Part shown: one piece after another, positions 54,723 to 63,768 of the stretch | How the letters are laid out: each line of letters opens with the position of its first letter | How positions within the stretch are numbered: position 1 is the stretch's first letter | Origin: Rhodospirillales bacterium | GTDB taxonomy: Bacteria > Pseudomonadota > Alphaproteobacteria > Rhodospirillales > JAPHRK01 | DNA: 64,000 nt | Assembly: GCA_026196105.1 (NCBI GenBank) | Contig: JAPHRK010000015.1 | Location: forward strand, 1-64,000 | Direction of reading: 5' to 3' | The notes under the pieces: generated by a model | Told to the model about the DNA's origin: nothing | Seen by the model: the letters and a program-made list of their open reading frames with translations, nothing else | Databases searched by the model: none | Translations under genes and position numbers: made by a program

Positions 54723-56711
54723 ATGTTTAAAAAAATTTTGATTGCCAACCGTGGCGAAATCGCCTGTCGTGTAATTAAGTCTGCTAAGAAAATGGGTATC
54801 GCTACTGTAGCGGTCTATTCAGAAGCTGACAGAGACGCCGTACATGTGGCTATGGCTGATGAAGCCGTCCTGATTGGCCCTGCTGCCAGTGCAGAGAGCT
54901 ATCTAGTCATCGATAAAATCGTTCAAGCGATTAAGGATACAGGTGCTGATGCCGTTCACCCTGGTTATGGCTTCCTTTCTGAAAACTCAGCTTTTGCACA
55001 ACGCTTGAAGGACGAAAACGTTACCTTCATCGGTCCAGAAGAATTAGCGATCAACGCCATGGGCGATAAAATCGAATCTAAAAAGTTGGCTGAAGAAGCA
55101 AAAGTAAACGTCATTCCTGGTCATACAGCTGCCCTTAAAGATGCTGACGAAGCTGTTGAGGTGTCTGAAAGCGTTGGCTACCCAGTGATGATCAAAGCCT
55201 CTGCTGGCGGCGGTGGTAAAGGTATGCGAGTGGCGTGGAATGCTGAAGAAGCTCGTGAAGGTTTCCGCCTTGCCACCAACGAAGCGGTTACATCCTTTGG
55301 TGATGATCGCATTTTTATTGAAAAATTCATTGAAGAGCCTCGCCATATTGAAATTCAGATTTTGGCAGATGGCCAAGGTAACACTATTTATCTTGCTGAA
55401 CGTGAATGCTCCATTCAACGGCGCCACCAAAAAGTTATTGAAGAAGCTCCAAGCCCCTTCATTGATGAAAAAACTCGTAAAGCAATGGGCGAGCAAGCCG
55501 TTAAACTTTCTGAGGCTGTGAATTATAAAAGTGCAGGTACAGTCGAATTTATTGTTGACAAGAACCGCAACTTCTACTTCCTAGAAATGAATACCCGTCT
55601 TCAGGTAGAGCACCCAATCACCGAGTTCATTACTGGACAAGATATTGTCGAATGGATGATCAAGATTGCCGCTGGTGAAAAACTCACTCTCAAGCAATCT
55701 GAGGTAAAAATCAAAGGGTGGGCGATTGAGTCACGCATTTATGCTGAAGACCCCTTCCGGAATTTCTTACCGTCTACTGGGCGTCTTATTCGTTACATGC
55801 CGCCAGAAGAAACTGATTTGGTTCGTGTCGATACAGGTGTTGAAGAAGGTGGTGAAATCTCCATGTTCTACGATCCAATGATCGCCAAACTGGTCACTTA
55901 TGGAACAACCCGTGACGCTGCAATTCGCCACATGCAACAAGCGCTTGATGAGTTTTATATTGATGGAGTTTCTCACAATATATCTTTCTTGGCTGCGGTC
56001 TTAGCACACCCTCGATTCCACGAGGGTAGGCTCACAACAAACTTTATTGCTGAAGAATATGCTGATGGTTTTCATTCTGCTGACGTCCCGCACGACGACC
56101 CTGCAGTTTTAGCAGCAGTTTCTGCAGCTATTCACTCTAAACATGTGATGCGTAACGCTCATACCAGTGGCCGCATGACAGGTGCCTCTGTTAATCTTCC
56201 TGACGAATGGGTAATCCTCATTAACCAAGAAGAAAAATTCAGCGTTGAAGTTAACCGTGTCGAAGGTGGCTATGATGTGAAAGTCGAAGGTGAACCCTAC
56301 GAAATTCGCACTGATTGGGCCTTTGGTGAACCGCTCTATAAAGCAGACATCAACAACAAACATTACTGCCTGCAAGTCAGTAAAAAAGGTGTTGGCTACG
56401 AAATCATCCATGCGGGGACTTCGGTCAACGCAATGGCCCTTTCAAAACGGGCTGCCGAATTAAATGATCACATGTTGATCAAAGAAGCACCTGACATGTC
56501 AAAGTTCCTTCTCTCTCCCATGCCGGGCGTTTTGGTTTCTATCTCTGTTGAAGCAGGTCAAAATGTAAAAGCTGGTGAAGAATTGGCTGTTGTTGAAGCT
56601 ATGAAAATGGAAAACGTTCTTAAAGCTGATGTCGATGGAACTGTGGTAAAAGTAGCTGCAGCAGCAGGCGATAGCTTAGCTGTTGACCAAATCATCGTTG
56701 AGTTTGAATAA
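54723..56711 (+). CDS. pccA: Acetyl/propionyl-CoA carboxylase alpha subunit
   Basis: 662 aa. A biotin carboxylase region (about 1-450) with KILIANRGEIACRV, GGGGKGMR and the FLEMNTRLQVEHP segment is followed by a linker domain and a biotin carrier domain with the attachment Lys in VEAMKMEN near residue 629. This two-in-one layout fits propionyl-CoA (or other acyl-CoA) carboxylase alpha subunits rather than AccC. The carboxyltransferase beta subunit is not in the window. The ATG at 54723 is the normal N-terminus; the gene ends in a strong terminator. Confidence 0.92.
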   Translation: MFKKILIANRGEIACRVIKSAKKMGIATVAVYSEADRDAVHVAMADEAVLIGPAASAESYLVIDKIVQAIKDTGADAVHPGYGFLSENSAFAQRLKDENVTFIGPEELAINAMGDKIESKKLAEEAKVNVIPGHTAALKDADEAVEVSESVGYPVMIKASAGGGGKGMRVAWNAEEAREGFRLATNEAVTSFGDDRIFIEKFIEEPRHIEIQILADGQGNTIYLAERECSIQRRHQKVIEEAPSPFIDEKTRKAMGEQAVKLSEAVNYKSAGTVEFIVDKNRNFYFLEMNTRLQVEHPITEFITGQDIVEWMIKIAAGEKLTLKQSEVKIKGWAIESRIYAEDPFRNFLPSTGRLIRYMPPEETDLVRVDTGVEEGGEISMFYDPMIAKLVTYGTTRDAAIRHMQQALDEFYIDGVSHNISFLAAVLAHPRFHEGRLTTNFIAEEYADGFHSADVPHDDPAVLAAVSAAIHSKHVMRNAHTSGRMTGASVNLPDEWVILINQEEKFSVEVNRVEGGYDVKVEGEPYEIRTDWAFGEPLYKADINNKHYCLQVSKKGVGYEIIHAGTSVNAMALSKRAAELNDHMLIKEAPDMSKFLLSPMPGVLVSISVEAGQNVKAGEELAVVEAMKMENVLKADVDGTVVKVAAAAGDSLAVDQIIVEFE

Positions 56712-56736
56712 TCATTTTTTGATTTTCTAACGAATT

Positions 56737-56776
56737 AAAGCCACCATGCTTTTACTGCATGGTGGCTTTTTCTTTT
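56737..56776 (+). terminator. Rho-independent terminator after pccA
   Basis: AAAGCCACCATGC (56737-56749) pairs perfectly with GCATGGTGGCTTT (56757-56769) across a 7-base loop, followed by a T-rich run to 56776. It lies just before the acylphosphatase leader. Confidence 0.93.
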
Positions 56777-56788
56777 GGAGTAAGGCCA

Positions 56789-57073
56789 ATGGAACCAACA
56801 AAGTCAGTACAAGTTAGAATTGAGGGTCGTGTCCAAGGTGTTTGGTACCGAGGGTGGACTGTAGATACTGCAACAAAATTGGGTTTGGTAGGCTGGGTTC
56901 GCAATCGCTTCGACAGCAGTGTTGAGGCAGTTTTCTCAGGACCGTCGAGCTCTGTAGACCAAATGCTTAAGGCTTGTCACTCAGGTCCATCCTCTGCCCA
57001 CGTAACTAAGGTAGAGGCGATACTTTGTTCTGCTCCTGAAGCTATTGATTTCAAGCAACACCCAACAAACTGA
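56789..57073 (+). CDS. acyP: Acylphosphatase
   Basis: 94 aa enzyme hydrolysing acyl phosphates. The signature GRVQGVWYRGWT holds the phosphate-binding Arg, and GWVRNRFDSSVEAVFSG holds the catalytic Asn. The ATG at 56789 follows GGAGTAAGG and gives the standard length; the frame is open upstream into the terminator. Confidence 0.94.
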   Translation: MEPTKSVQVRIEGRVQGVWYRGWTVDTATKLGLVGWVRNRFDSSVEAVFSGPSSSVDQMLKACHSGPSSAHVTKVEAILCSAPEAIDFKQHPTN

Positions 57074-57183
57074 TCACTTAAATATTTGAAAACGATACTG
57101 TGACTTTCATCACATACATAAAATATTAATTATGTAATCCTGATCATGAAGAATAATGAACCCGCTAATCTAGAGGTCGTATT

Positions 57184-57639
57184 GTGAACAAAGAATATCT
57201 TGAACTTACCCGTATTGTCGAAAGACTACACCGGCGATTCTTGGATGTTTTGCGTGTTGAGTTAAATCGCATGGGAGAGCGCAACGTCAATGCTGTGCAA
57301 GCCCTGCTGCTCACCAATATTGGCACAGAGGAAATCGCAATCCGCGATCTGATTGAACGTGGTTATTACCTAGGATCAAACGTTTCATACAACATCAAAA
57401 AGCTGGTCGAATACGGTCTGCTGGAGCAGCATCCCTCCATTCATGACCGCCGCTCCATCAATATCCGCCTCACGCCCAGAGCCCTTGACCTAGTCGAGCG
57501 TTTCAAAGAACTCGAAGAACGCCAAGTCGCCAACCTTGCCGAAAACGACATCGCCGCTGGCGACATCAAAACCGTCCTCAACTCCCTAAAACGAGTAGAA
57601 CGCACTTGGGCCGATTATGTCCAATTCGGTGCTGCCTAA
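57184..57639 (+). CDS. ldtR: MarR-family regulator, LdtR type
   Basis: 151 aa winged-helix regulator with GTG start. The sequence (VERLHRRFLDVLRVEL, NAVQALLLTNIG, YYLGSNVSYNIKKL, HDRRSINIRLT) follows LdtR of alphaproteobacteria, which controls L,D-transpeptidase and stress genes in Liberibacter and Sinorhizobium. Such a gene is widespread in the class. No L,D-transpeptidase is adjacent here, so the target is unknown. Confidence 0.82.
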   Translation: MNKEYLELTRIVERLHRRFLDVLRVELNRMGERNVNAVQALLLTNIGTEEIAIRDLIERGYYLGSNVSYNIKKLVEYGLLEQHPSIHDRRSINIRLTPRALDLVERFKELEERQVANLAENDIAAGDIKTVLNSLKRVERTWADYVQFGAA

Positions 57640-57650
57640 CTCATTATAGG

Positions 57651-58349
57651 CTATCGTTTCTCGTATTGTTTCTTTCCAAACAACTGCTCTTTTTGTTCAT
57701 CTGTCATGGTGTCGGGGTCTTTACGTAAATCAGCAAGGACATTGTTGCCGCGTTTTACAGCAGGCCGGGCATGGATTTCTTCAAACCAGCGTTTTAAATT
57801 TGGATAATCATTAAGGTCTTGGCCTTGGCGCTCATGTGGACGTATCCAAGGATAGGAAGCCATATCAGCGATTGAGTAATCATTTCCGCCAAGAAACTGT
57901 GCTTCCCCTAAACGGGTATTAATCACACCATAAAGCCGACTGGCTTCATTCGTGTAACGGTCAATGCCATATTGTATTTTTTCTGGTGCATACTGACGGA
58001 AGTGATGCGCCTGTCCAAGCATGGGGCCAAGCCCCCCCATTTGAAACATCAGCCATTGTAGAACCTCAAACCGCCGTCGGGCATCTGAAGGCATAAATTT
58101 TCCAGTTTTTTCGGCTAGGTAAATCAAGATCGCGCCTGATTCAAAAATTGATATGGGTTTATCATCTGGGCCATTTTGATCGACGATAGCTGGCATTTTA
58201 TTGTTGGGGCTAATTTTGAGAAAATCAGGTTTAAACTGGTCACCCTCCCCAATATTTACAGGATGCACCTTGTAGTCTAACCCACATTCCTCAAGCATAA
58301 TGTGAACTTTCCACCCATTGGGGGTTGGCCAAGTATAGAGATCAATCAT
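57651..58349 (-). CDS. Glutathione S-transferase, Nu-class (YfcG-like)
   Basis: 232 aa. The thioredoxin-like N-terminal domain has TWPTPNGWKV and SPNNKMPAIVD with the FESGAILIYLAEKTG glutathione-binding segment. The C-terminal helical domain includes MGGLGPMLGQAHHFRQYAP and YSIADMASYPW, closely matching E. coli YfcG, a GSH-dependent disulfide-bond reductase. No catalytic Cys is in the NGWKV position, as expected for Nu-class proteins. It is convergent with the LdtR-like gene. Confidence 0.9.
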   Translation of the reverse strand: MIDLYTWPTPNGWKVHIMLEECGLDYKVHPVNIGEGDQFKPDFLKISPNNKMPAIVDQNGPDDKPISIFESGAILIYLAEKTGKFMPSDARRRFEVLQWLMFQMGGLGPMLGQAHHFRQYAPEKIQYGIDRYTNEASRLYGVINTRLGEAQFLGGNDYSIADMASYPWIRPHERQGQDLNDYPNLKRWFEEIHARPAVKRGNNVLADLRKDPDTMTDEQKEQLFGKKQYEKR

Positions 58350-58416
58350 CAGATTTTTACGCCTTGAGTAATTACATTTAGAAAGACGTTAACCGGGAGA
58401 GAAAGAAGAACCAACG

Positions 58417-58454
58417 TAAAAAAAACTCACGGCGATCAATATGCCGTGAGTTTT
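58417..58454 (-). terminator. Terminator of the ECF sigma operon
   Basis: AAAACTCACGGC (58422-58433) pairs with GCCGTGAGTTTT (58443-58454); on the minus strand the stem is followed by a run of U. It lies about 28 bases after the stop of the sigma factor's partner gene. Confidence 0.92.
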
Positions 58455-58481
58455 AACAAGCCTTGATGAGCAAAGCTAAGA

Positions 58482-58853
58482 TTACCGCTTAACTCCTAAC
58501 AAAGAAATCTGCATTTCCATATGCTTCATCGCACGTAAAATACGATTAGCCTGAATTGCTGGATATACGGTCATTCGCATTATAAGCGCGGCTAATAATA
58601 AAACAGCTGCTGAAACACCCCAGCGAATTACATCAAGAATTTCTGTTAGGGTAAAAAATTTCCAGGCTGCATAAGCACCCGCTATTGCAAACAAGAGATA
58701 CCCAAGTAAAAGAACCCCATTGAGCCACCCTAGCTTACCTCGAAACAAATCTAAAGCCGCTTCAGCCAAGGTTTGTTCCCGGCCTATTTTTTCTAAAATA
58801 AGACGATCTTCATCATCCAGGGCCTCATTGATCATTGTGTCTAACTTATCCAT
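58482..58853 (-). CDS. Membrane partner of the ECF sigma factor (DUF6768-like)
   Basis: 123 aa from the ATG at 58853, which has GGAG 6 bases upstream. The cytoplasmic N-terminus (about 45 residues, acidic, with DKLDTMINEALDDEDRLIL) is followed by two membrane helices near 48-70 and 82-105. The arrangement fits a membrane anti-sigma factor or sensor downstream of an ECF gene, but no zinc-binding ZAS motif is seen. It overlaps the sigma gene by 8 bases. Confidence 0.72.
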   Translation of the reverse strand: MDKLDTMINEALDDEDRLILEKIGREQTLAEAALDLFRGKLGWLNGVLLLGYLLFAIAGAYAAWKFFTLTEILDVIRWGVSAAVLLLAALIMRMTVYPAIQANRILRAMKHMEMQISLLGVKR

Positions 58854-59406
58854 TGTCATCTCCTTCAAGTGCTACGCGCAATCTTTTTCGCGCATGCATT
58901 AGTCGGGACTTTACAGTCCCCATCGGTATTTCAAGAACGATTGCCACCTCAGCAATGCTCAATTCTTCCAGGTAAAATAGGGCCGTAGTCACTCTATGTT
59001 CTATGGGAAGGTTTGCCAGGGCTTCATGGATAGAGGTACGATTTACCGCCTGTTCTATATCGTCAACGGTTCGATTTTCCTTCGCGGGCTCTGACAACAC
59101 ACCAGCTAAAATCCTACGATTCTTCTGCAATCTACCTATGAGCTGAGTGCATTTACGAGTGATGATACGAAAAGCCCAAGCTTGAAAAGCACTTTCGTCT
59201 TTTAGCTTAGGTAAATTACGAACAATTTCCACCCATCCGTCTTGCACAGCATCCCGTGTCTGTTCAACATCCCCAAGAAGCCTACAGGCATGGCTGTGAA
59301 ATTTTTTTTGGTACCGATTAACGAGTTGCTCTTGCGCAACCCGATCCCCTAACTGGGCGCAGGATACAAGATAGCTCTCAAAAATCCGTTTTGTTTTTTG
59401 CACCAC
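58846..59406 (-). CDS. ECF-type RNA polymerase sigma factor
   Basis: 186 aa from GTG at 59406, which has AGGGTGG 9 bases upstream (TTG at 59415 is possible). Region 2 contains QDGWVEIVRNLPKLK and AFQAWAFRIITRKC; region 4 contains LSIAEVAIVLEIPMGTVKSRLMHARKRLR-type helix-turn-helix. The downstream overlapping membrane gene is the probable regulator. No stress-specific target is evident in the window. Confidence 0.92.
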   Translation of the reverse strand: MVQKTKRIFESYLVSCAQLGDRVAQEQLVNRYQKKFHSHACRLLGDVEQTRDAVQDGWVEIVRNLPKLKDESAFQAWAFRIITRKCTQLIGRLQKNRRILAGVLSEPAKENRTVDDIEQAVNRTSIHEALANLPIEHRVTTALFYLEELSIAEVAIVLEIPMGTVKSRLMHARKRLRVALEGDDNG

Positions 59407-59502
59407 GGTTAACAACCACCCTAACAGTATGACTCAATGAGGCATTCATATATAAGGTGCTAGGATATCGAATTTTGGTTCACGTTAGCTGTAAAAAAAA
59501 CC

Positions 59503-59898
59503 TTATCCAGTTGTGGTTTCCCGATAAAGAGCCAAAAGGTTCGTCACAACTTCAACAAGCCTTTCATCTGCTTTTGCAAGATCATGAGCCAGCACCAACT
59601 CTTTTTTGGGTAGCAGGTGGATATCCAAGTCATCATCACACCCTCTTCCTGTATCAACGAGTTCGTAGAAATAAGTCACAGGGACTTTAAGGGCTACGGA
59701 TAATTCGTATAGACGACTGGCACTGATCCGATTGGTTCCATATTCATATTTTTGGATTTGCTGAAACGTAATTCCTAAAGTTTTAGCCAATTGTTTCTGG
59801 CTAATAGAAAGTGAAATACGTCTTTGCCTTAAAGCTACTCCGACCCGTAAATCTACCGGGTGTATCACTGAATTTTCTTTGTTCGCGGTATAGGGCAC
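59503..59898 (-). CDS. XRE-family helix-turn-helix regulator
   Basis: 131 aa with GTG start and GGAAG upstream. The helix-turn-helix (about residues 17-75) contains SISQKQLAKTLGITFQQIQKYE and ISASRLYELSVALKVPVTYFYE, a type common in Rhodospirillales. The C-terminal 50 residues are helical and acidic. An 18-base palindrome lies 64 bases upstream. Target unknown; phage-type control is possible but no phage genes are near. Confidence 0.87.
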   Translation of the reverse strand: MPYTANKENSVIHPVDLRVGVALRQRRISLSISQKQLAKTLGITFQQIQKYEYGTNRISASRLYELSVALKVPVTYFYELVDTGRGCDDDLDIHLLPKKELVLAHDLAKADERLVEVVTNLLALYRETTTG

Positions 59899-59961
59899 AG
59901 CAAGCTTCCAATAAGATAACTGCTATTACTTTCGGCAATTTTTGGTAGATCGTCAAGCAAA

Positions 59962-59979
59962 TACTACGTATTTGTAGTA
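59962..59979. promoter_or_regulatory. Candidate operator for the XRE regulators
   Basis: TACTAC (59962-59967) and GTAGTA (59974-59979) form an inverted repeat with a 6-base spacer, between the two XRE genes and upstream of the first. Further CTAC half-sites occur nearby at 59994 and 60005. Confidence 0.45.
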
Positions 59980-60004
59980 AAAATATAAATAGGCTACATA
60001 ACGA

Positions 60005-60673
60005 CTACAACCTACCGCATTTAACGACTACGACAGCTAAAATGGTGATTTGTTCACCATCGACTAAAAGAGGTTTGCTTAAAGATTGGTTGGTCGAACG
60101 AGAAATCAGATAAGGTTCTTCGTATTGGCGTAAAACCGTAAATGTATTGGCTACACCTTCTTGGTGAATTTGTGCGAGAACTACATCGCCATTTTTGGCC
60201 TTTAGGCTTAAATCTGTGATGATTTGGTCACCTGGGAGAATACCGGCTAAATTCATAGCTTCAGTACCGACAGTCCACAAATCTGAATTTGGGTGCCCAG
60301 GGTAAAGGGCCTCAATTAAAGAGTTCTTTTTATCCTCGCCCTCTTCAACGCCAATATCAAAAGGAACAGCATCCTCGGCAAAACCAGTTGGTTTTAGGTT
60401 ATCTAAACCCTGAAGCGAAAGGGGCGGATTACCCCTGCCAAAAAGCAGCCAATCAATACTCAAAGCTTCCAAATACTCGGAAAGCTTTTCCACGTAGATT
60501 TCAGCAACAGGGCGTTTTAGTCCCCTCCCCCCATTCTCAGGTCCCCGTTCATGAGAACTGTAGGTTTGGTGCGCAACGCCAATCGTTTCGGCAAACTCTT
60601 TTGCCCGTCGAAACCCTGCCGCAATCCGCGCTGCTTTTAATCGTTCACTTGCCGTATCCATGGCACCAATCAT
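60005..60673 (-). CDS. XRE regulator with S24 (LexA/CI-like) domain lacking the catalytic Ser
   Basis: 222 aa. An N-terminal helix-turn-helix (RRAKEFAETIGVAHQTYSSHERG) is followed by a C-terminal S24 region (about 125-220) with GTEAMNLAGILPGD and KNGDVVLAQI. The position of the nucleophile Ser in LexA-type proteins is Ala (TEAM), so self-cleavage is not expected; it is more likely a non-cleaved ligand or dimer-controlled repressor. ATG at 60673 or 60661 may be the start; neither has a strong ribosome site. It precedes the smaller XRE gene on the same strand. Confidence 0.82.
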   Translation of the reverse strand: MIGAMDTASERLKAARIAAGFRRAKEFAETIGVAHQTYSSHERGPENGGRGLKRPVAEIYVEKLSEYLEALSIDWLLFGRGNPPLSLQGLDNLKPTGFAEDAVPFDIGVEEGEDKKNSLIEALYPGHPNSDLWTVGTEAMNLAGILPGDQIITDLSLKAKNGDVVLAQIHQEGVANTFTVLRQYEEPYLISRSTNQSLSKPLLVDGEQITILAVVVVKCGRL

Positions 60674-60778
60674 AAAGCCAGATGGATAGACTGCAAGTAT
60701 TTGGTGTGCAAGATGTACAGTTTCATCATTCTGGCTTAATTAGGAGTCCAAAAATGTCAGATGCTAACTAGTGGCGCT

Positions 60779-60805
60779 CTGGATTCACCCTTTCGCGGGA
60801 ATGAC
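60779..60805. repeat. Degenerate palindromic intergenic repeat
   Basis: CTGGATTCACCC-TTTCG-CGGGAATGAC resembles the widespread proteobacterial palindrome in which ATTCCCGC pairs with GCGGGAAT, with one arm altered at two positions. It lies 22 bases after the gatB stop. Only one copy was seen here. Confidence 0.4.
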
Positions 60806-60826
60806 AATAAGTAAAATATGAAAAAG

Positions 60827-62284
60827 CTAACCAAGCAATTTCTTTTTCAGCATGCCGTTCACTGCACCAGGATTTGCTTTGCCTTGAGTGGCTTTCATCA
60901 CCTGACCAACAAACCAGCCAATCAGTTGCTCTTTCCCGCCTTGGACTTCAGCAACCTTATCAGGGTTTGCCGCAATAATTTCATCTACCGCACCTTCAAT
61001 CGCGCCTGTATCCGTGATTTGTTTTAGGCCTTTTTCTTCAACGATGGTTTCGGGATCATTGCCTGTTTCAATCATCATTTCAAAGACATCTTTGGCTATC
61101 CGGCCAGAGATTGTGTCGTTTGAAATCAGGTCGAGGAGCTTTCCCAAGCGATCAGCTGAGATCGGGCTTTCGGAAATTGATTTGCCTTCTTTCTTCAGAA
61201 GTCCAAACAAAGTTGAAATAATCCAGTTGGCGGCCAATTTCGCATCACGCCCCTTGGCTACTTCTTCGAAATACACCGCATTATCTTTTTCAGCTACCAA
61301 GATTCCAGCATCGTATTCAGACAGGCCATAATCGCTTACATACCGTTCACGACGCTCGTCAGGAAGTTCTGGTAAAGTCGCCCGAATTTGTTCTACGAAC
61401 TCATCAGAAAAAACCAGAGGTGGCAGGTCAGGATCTGGGAAGTAGCGATAATCATGGGCTTCTTCTTTAGAGCGCATGGACCGGGTGGTACCGTTGCTCG
61501 AATCAAAGAGGCGAGTCTCTTGTTTGATTTCTCCACCTTCGTCATAAATCTCAATATGACGTTGGGCTTCGTACTCAACAGCTTGCATGGCAAAACGCAC
61601 AGAATTGACGTTCTTCATTTCACAACGAGTACGCAATTCTTCAGAACCAACGGGACGCACAGAAACATTAACGTCACAGCGCATGGAGCCTTCATCCATA
61701 TTCCCATCACAAGTCCCTAAGTAACGGACGATGGAACGGAGTTTCCGCAAATAAGCACCGACTTCTTCAGGGCTGCGAAGATCAGGCTTAGAAACGATCT
61801 CCATGAGGGCGACCCCTGCCCGGTTCAAATCAATAAAGGACTTAGTTGGGTGCTGGTCGTGCATGGATTTTCCAGCATCCGTTTCCAGATGCAAACGCTC
61901 AACCCCAACTTCCCGGTAATGGCCTTCACCCAGTTCCAACACAATCGTGCCTTCACCAACAATTGGTTGGTCAAACTGAGTGATTTGGTAACCAAAAGGC
62001 ATATCCGCGTAGAAATAGTTTTTACGCGAAAAGACGGAACGATTGTTGATTTGAGCCTTAAGGCCCAAGCCAGTGCGCACCGCTTGCTCAACACAAACCT
62101 CATTAATAACAGGCAACATGCCCGGCAAGCCAGCGTCTAACAAATCCACATGGTCGTTAGGCTCGCCGCCAAAGTCCGTTGATGCGCCAGAGAAAAGCTT
62201 GGCGTTAGAGACCACCTGACAGTGGACTTCCAGGCCAATAACAACTTCCCATTCACAGGTTTCGCCTTGAAGAATATAACTCAT
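60827..62284 (-). CDS. gatB: Asp/Glu-tRNA amidotransferase subunit B
   Basis: 485 aa subunit of GatCAB that phosphorylates and amidates Glu-tRNA(Gln) and/or Asp-tRNA(Asn). The N-terminal [33 protein letters not shown] and [17 protein letters not shown] segments and the C-terminal YqeY-like tail ([18 protein letters not shown]) are intact. It follows gatA by 2 bases. Confidence 0.97.
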   Translation of the reverse strand: MSYILQGETCEWEVVIGLEVHCQVVSNAKLFSGASTDFGGEPNDHVDLLDAGLPGMLPVINEVCVEQAVRTGLGLKAQINNRSVFSRKNYFYADMPFGYQITQFDQPIVGEGTIVLELGEGHYREVGVERLHLETDAGKSMHDQHPTKSFIDLNRAGVALMEIVSKPDLRSPEEVGAYLRKLRSIVRYLGTCDGNMDEGSMRCDVNVSVRPVGSEELRTRCEMKNVNSVRFAMQAVEYEAQRHIEIYDEGGEIKQETRLFDSSNGTTRSMRSKEEAHDYRYFPDPDLPPLVFSDEFVEQIRATLPELPDERRERYVSDYGLSEYDAGILVAEKDNAVYFEEVAKGRDAKLAANWIISTLFGLLKKEGKSISESPISADRLGKLLDLISNDTISGRIAKDVFEMMIETGNDPETIVEEKGLKQITDTGAIEGAVDEIIAANPDKVAEVQGGKEQLIGWFVGQVMKATQGKANPGAVNGMLKKKLLG

Positions 62285-62286
62285 GA

Positions 62287-63768
62287 TTAAGCTCCCTCAA
62301 CAAAGGCTGGGACGGCACTAAAGTTTGCAGCGGTCTCAAGAACCCCAGCGGCTCTGTACAGAGTTTCTTCATCAAAGGCTCGGCCGATGAGTTGAAGACC
62401 TAAAGGCAAGCCAGAAGATGAAAGTCCTGCCGGAAGTGAAATTCCAGGCAAACCAGCCATTGATGTCGGAACCGTAAAGACATCGTTCAAATACATGGCA
62501 ATGGGATCATCCATTTTCTCGCCAATGGCAAAAGCTGCCGAAGGAGCCGTTGGGGTCAAGATCACATCTACCTTTTCATAGGCATCATTGAAATCTTTTG
62601 AAATCAAGGTTCTTACTTGTTGAGCTTTCTTGTAGTAGGCATCGTAATAACCAGCCGACAATACATAAGCTCCCATTAAGATACGACGCTGGACTTCTTT
62701 ACCAAATCCTTCCCCGCGGGTGTTCATGTACATATCGTCGAGTGACTCACCATCAACCCGCAAGCCATAACGAACGCCGTCATAGCGGGCAAGGTTTGCA
62801 GAAGCTTCTGCAGGCGCCACAATGTAATAGGTCGCCAAAGCGTACTTGGTATGGGGCAAAGAAATATCAACGATCTCAGCCCCTGCATCTTTAAGCCATT
62901 GTGTCCCTTGATCCCAAAGCTTGACGATTTCTTCAGGCGTGCCATCCATTTTGTATTCGGCAGGAATACCAACACGAAGACCTTTGATATCCCCTGTCAA
63001 AGCAGCCTCAAAATTTGGCGTTGCTTTGGGAGAAGACGTGGAGTCTTTGGGATCATGCCCCGCCATTGAATTCAACATAATAGCTGAATCTCGAACGGTC
63101 TTGGTCATGGGACCAGCTTGATCAAGAGATGAGGCAAAAGCGACAATACCCCAACGAGAACAACGACCATATGTTGGCTTCATGCCCACAATACCGCAAA
63201 AAGACGCAGGTTGGCGGATAGAGCCACCTGTATCTGTTCCTGTGGCAGCGAGGCATGTGTGAGAAGCGACAGCAGCAGCAGAGCCACCAGACGAGCCACC
63301 AGGAACCAAATCTTTGCCGTCAGTAGCCTTCCAAGGATTAATCACATTACCGTAGTAACTGGTGATGTTGGCTGACCCCATAGCAAATTCATCAAGATTA
63401 GCCTTACCCAACATCACAGCACCACCTTGGCGCAAATTGTTGCTAACCGTGGATTCATACACTGGTTTATAGCCATCAAGAATGTGAGATCCTGCGGTGG
63501 TCAAAACACCTTCAGTGCAGAACAAATCTTTTACCGCAATCGGAATGCCTTCCATACCACTTGCAGCACCGTCACCGCTGCGACGCTCATCGGAAGCTTT
63601 TGCACGCTCTAAAGCCAGTTCAGGAGTTTCAGTGATATAGGCGTTTAATCCACGCGCTTTTTCCATCGCCCCGATGCAAGATTCCGTAAGTTCAACAGAG
63701 GTGAAGTCACCCTTTTCCAAACCATCACGAGCTTCAGAGATGGTCAGTTGGTTCAATTTGTTACTCAT
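62287..63768 (-). CDS. gatA: Asp/Glu-tRNA amidotransferase subunit A
   Basis: 493 aa amidase that releases ammonia from glutamine. The Ser-cisSer-Lys triad is Lys80 (AVKDLF), Ser159 (GGSSGGS) and Ser183 (GGSIRQPA), as in amidase-signature enzymes. It overlaps gatC by 4 bases at its start and is followed by gatB; gatC-gatA-gatB is one operon. Confidence 0.97.
   Translation of the reverse strand: MSNKLNQLTISEARDGLEKGDFTSVELTESCIGAMEKARGLNAYITETPELALERAKASDERRSGDGAASGMEGIPIAVKDLFCTEGVLTTAGSHILDGYKPVYESTVSNNLRQGGAVMLGKANLDEFAMGSANITSYYGNVINPWKATDGKDLVPGGSSGGSAAAVASHTCLAATGTDTGGSIRQPASFCGIVGMKPTYGRCSRWGIVAFASSLDQAGPMTKTVRDSAIMLNSMAGHDPKDSTSSPKATPNFEAALTGDIKGLRVGIPAEYKMDGTPEEIVKLWDQGTQWLKDAGAEIVDISLPHTKYALATYYIVAPAEASANLARYDGVRYGLRVDGESLDDMYMNTRGEGFGKEVQRRILMGAYVLSAGYYDAYYKKAQQVRTLISKDFNDAYEKVDVILTPTAPSAAFAIGEKMDDPIAMYLNDVFTVPTSMAGLPGISLPAGLSSSGLPLGLQLIGRAFDEETLYRAAGVLETAANFSAVPAFVEGA

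Noticed and set aside
59503-60673. Prophage remnant suggested by two XRE/CI-like regulators
   Set aside because: No integrase, structural or lysis genes, or attachment repeats are nearby; the flanks are housekeeping genes (gatB, ECF sigma).
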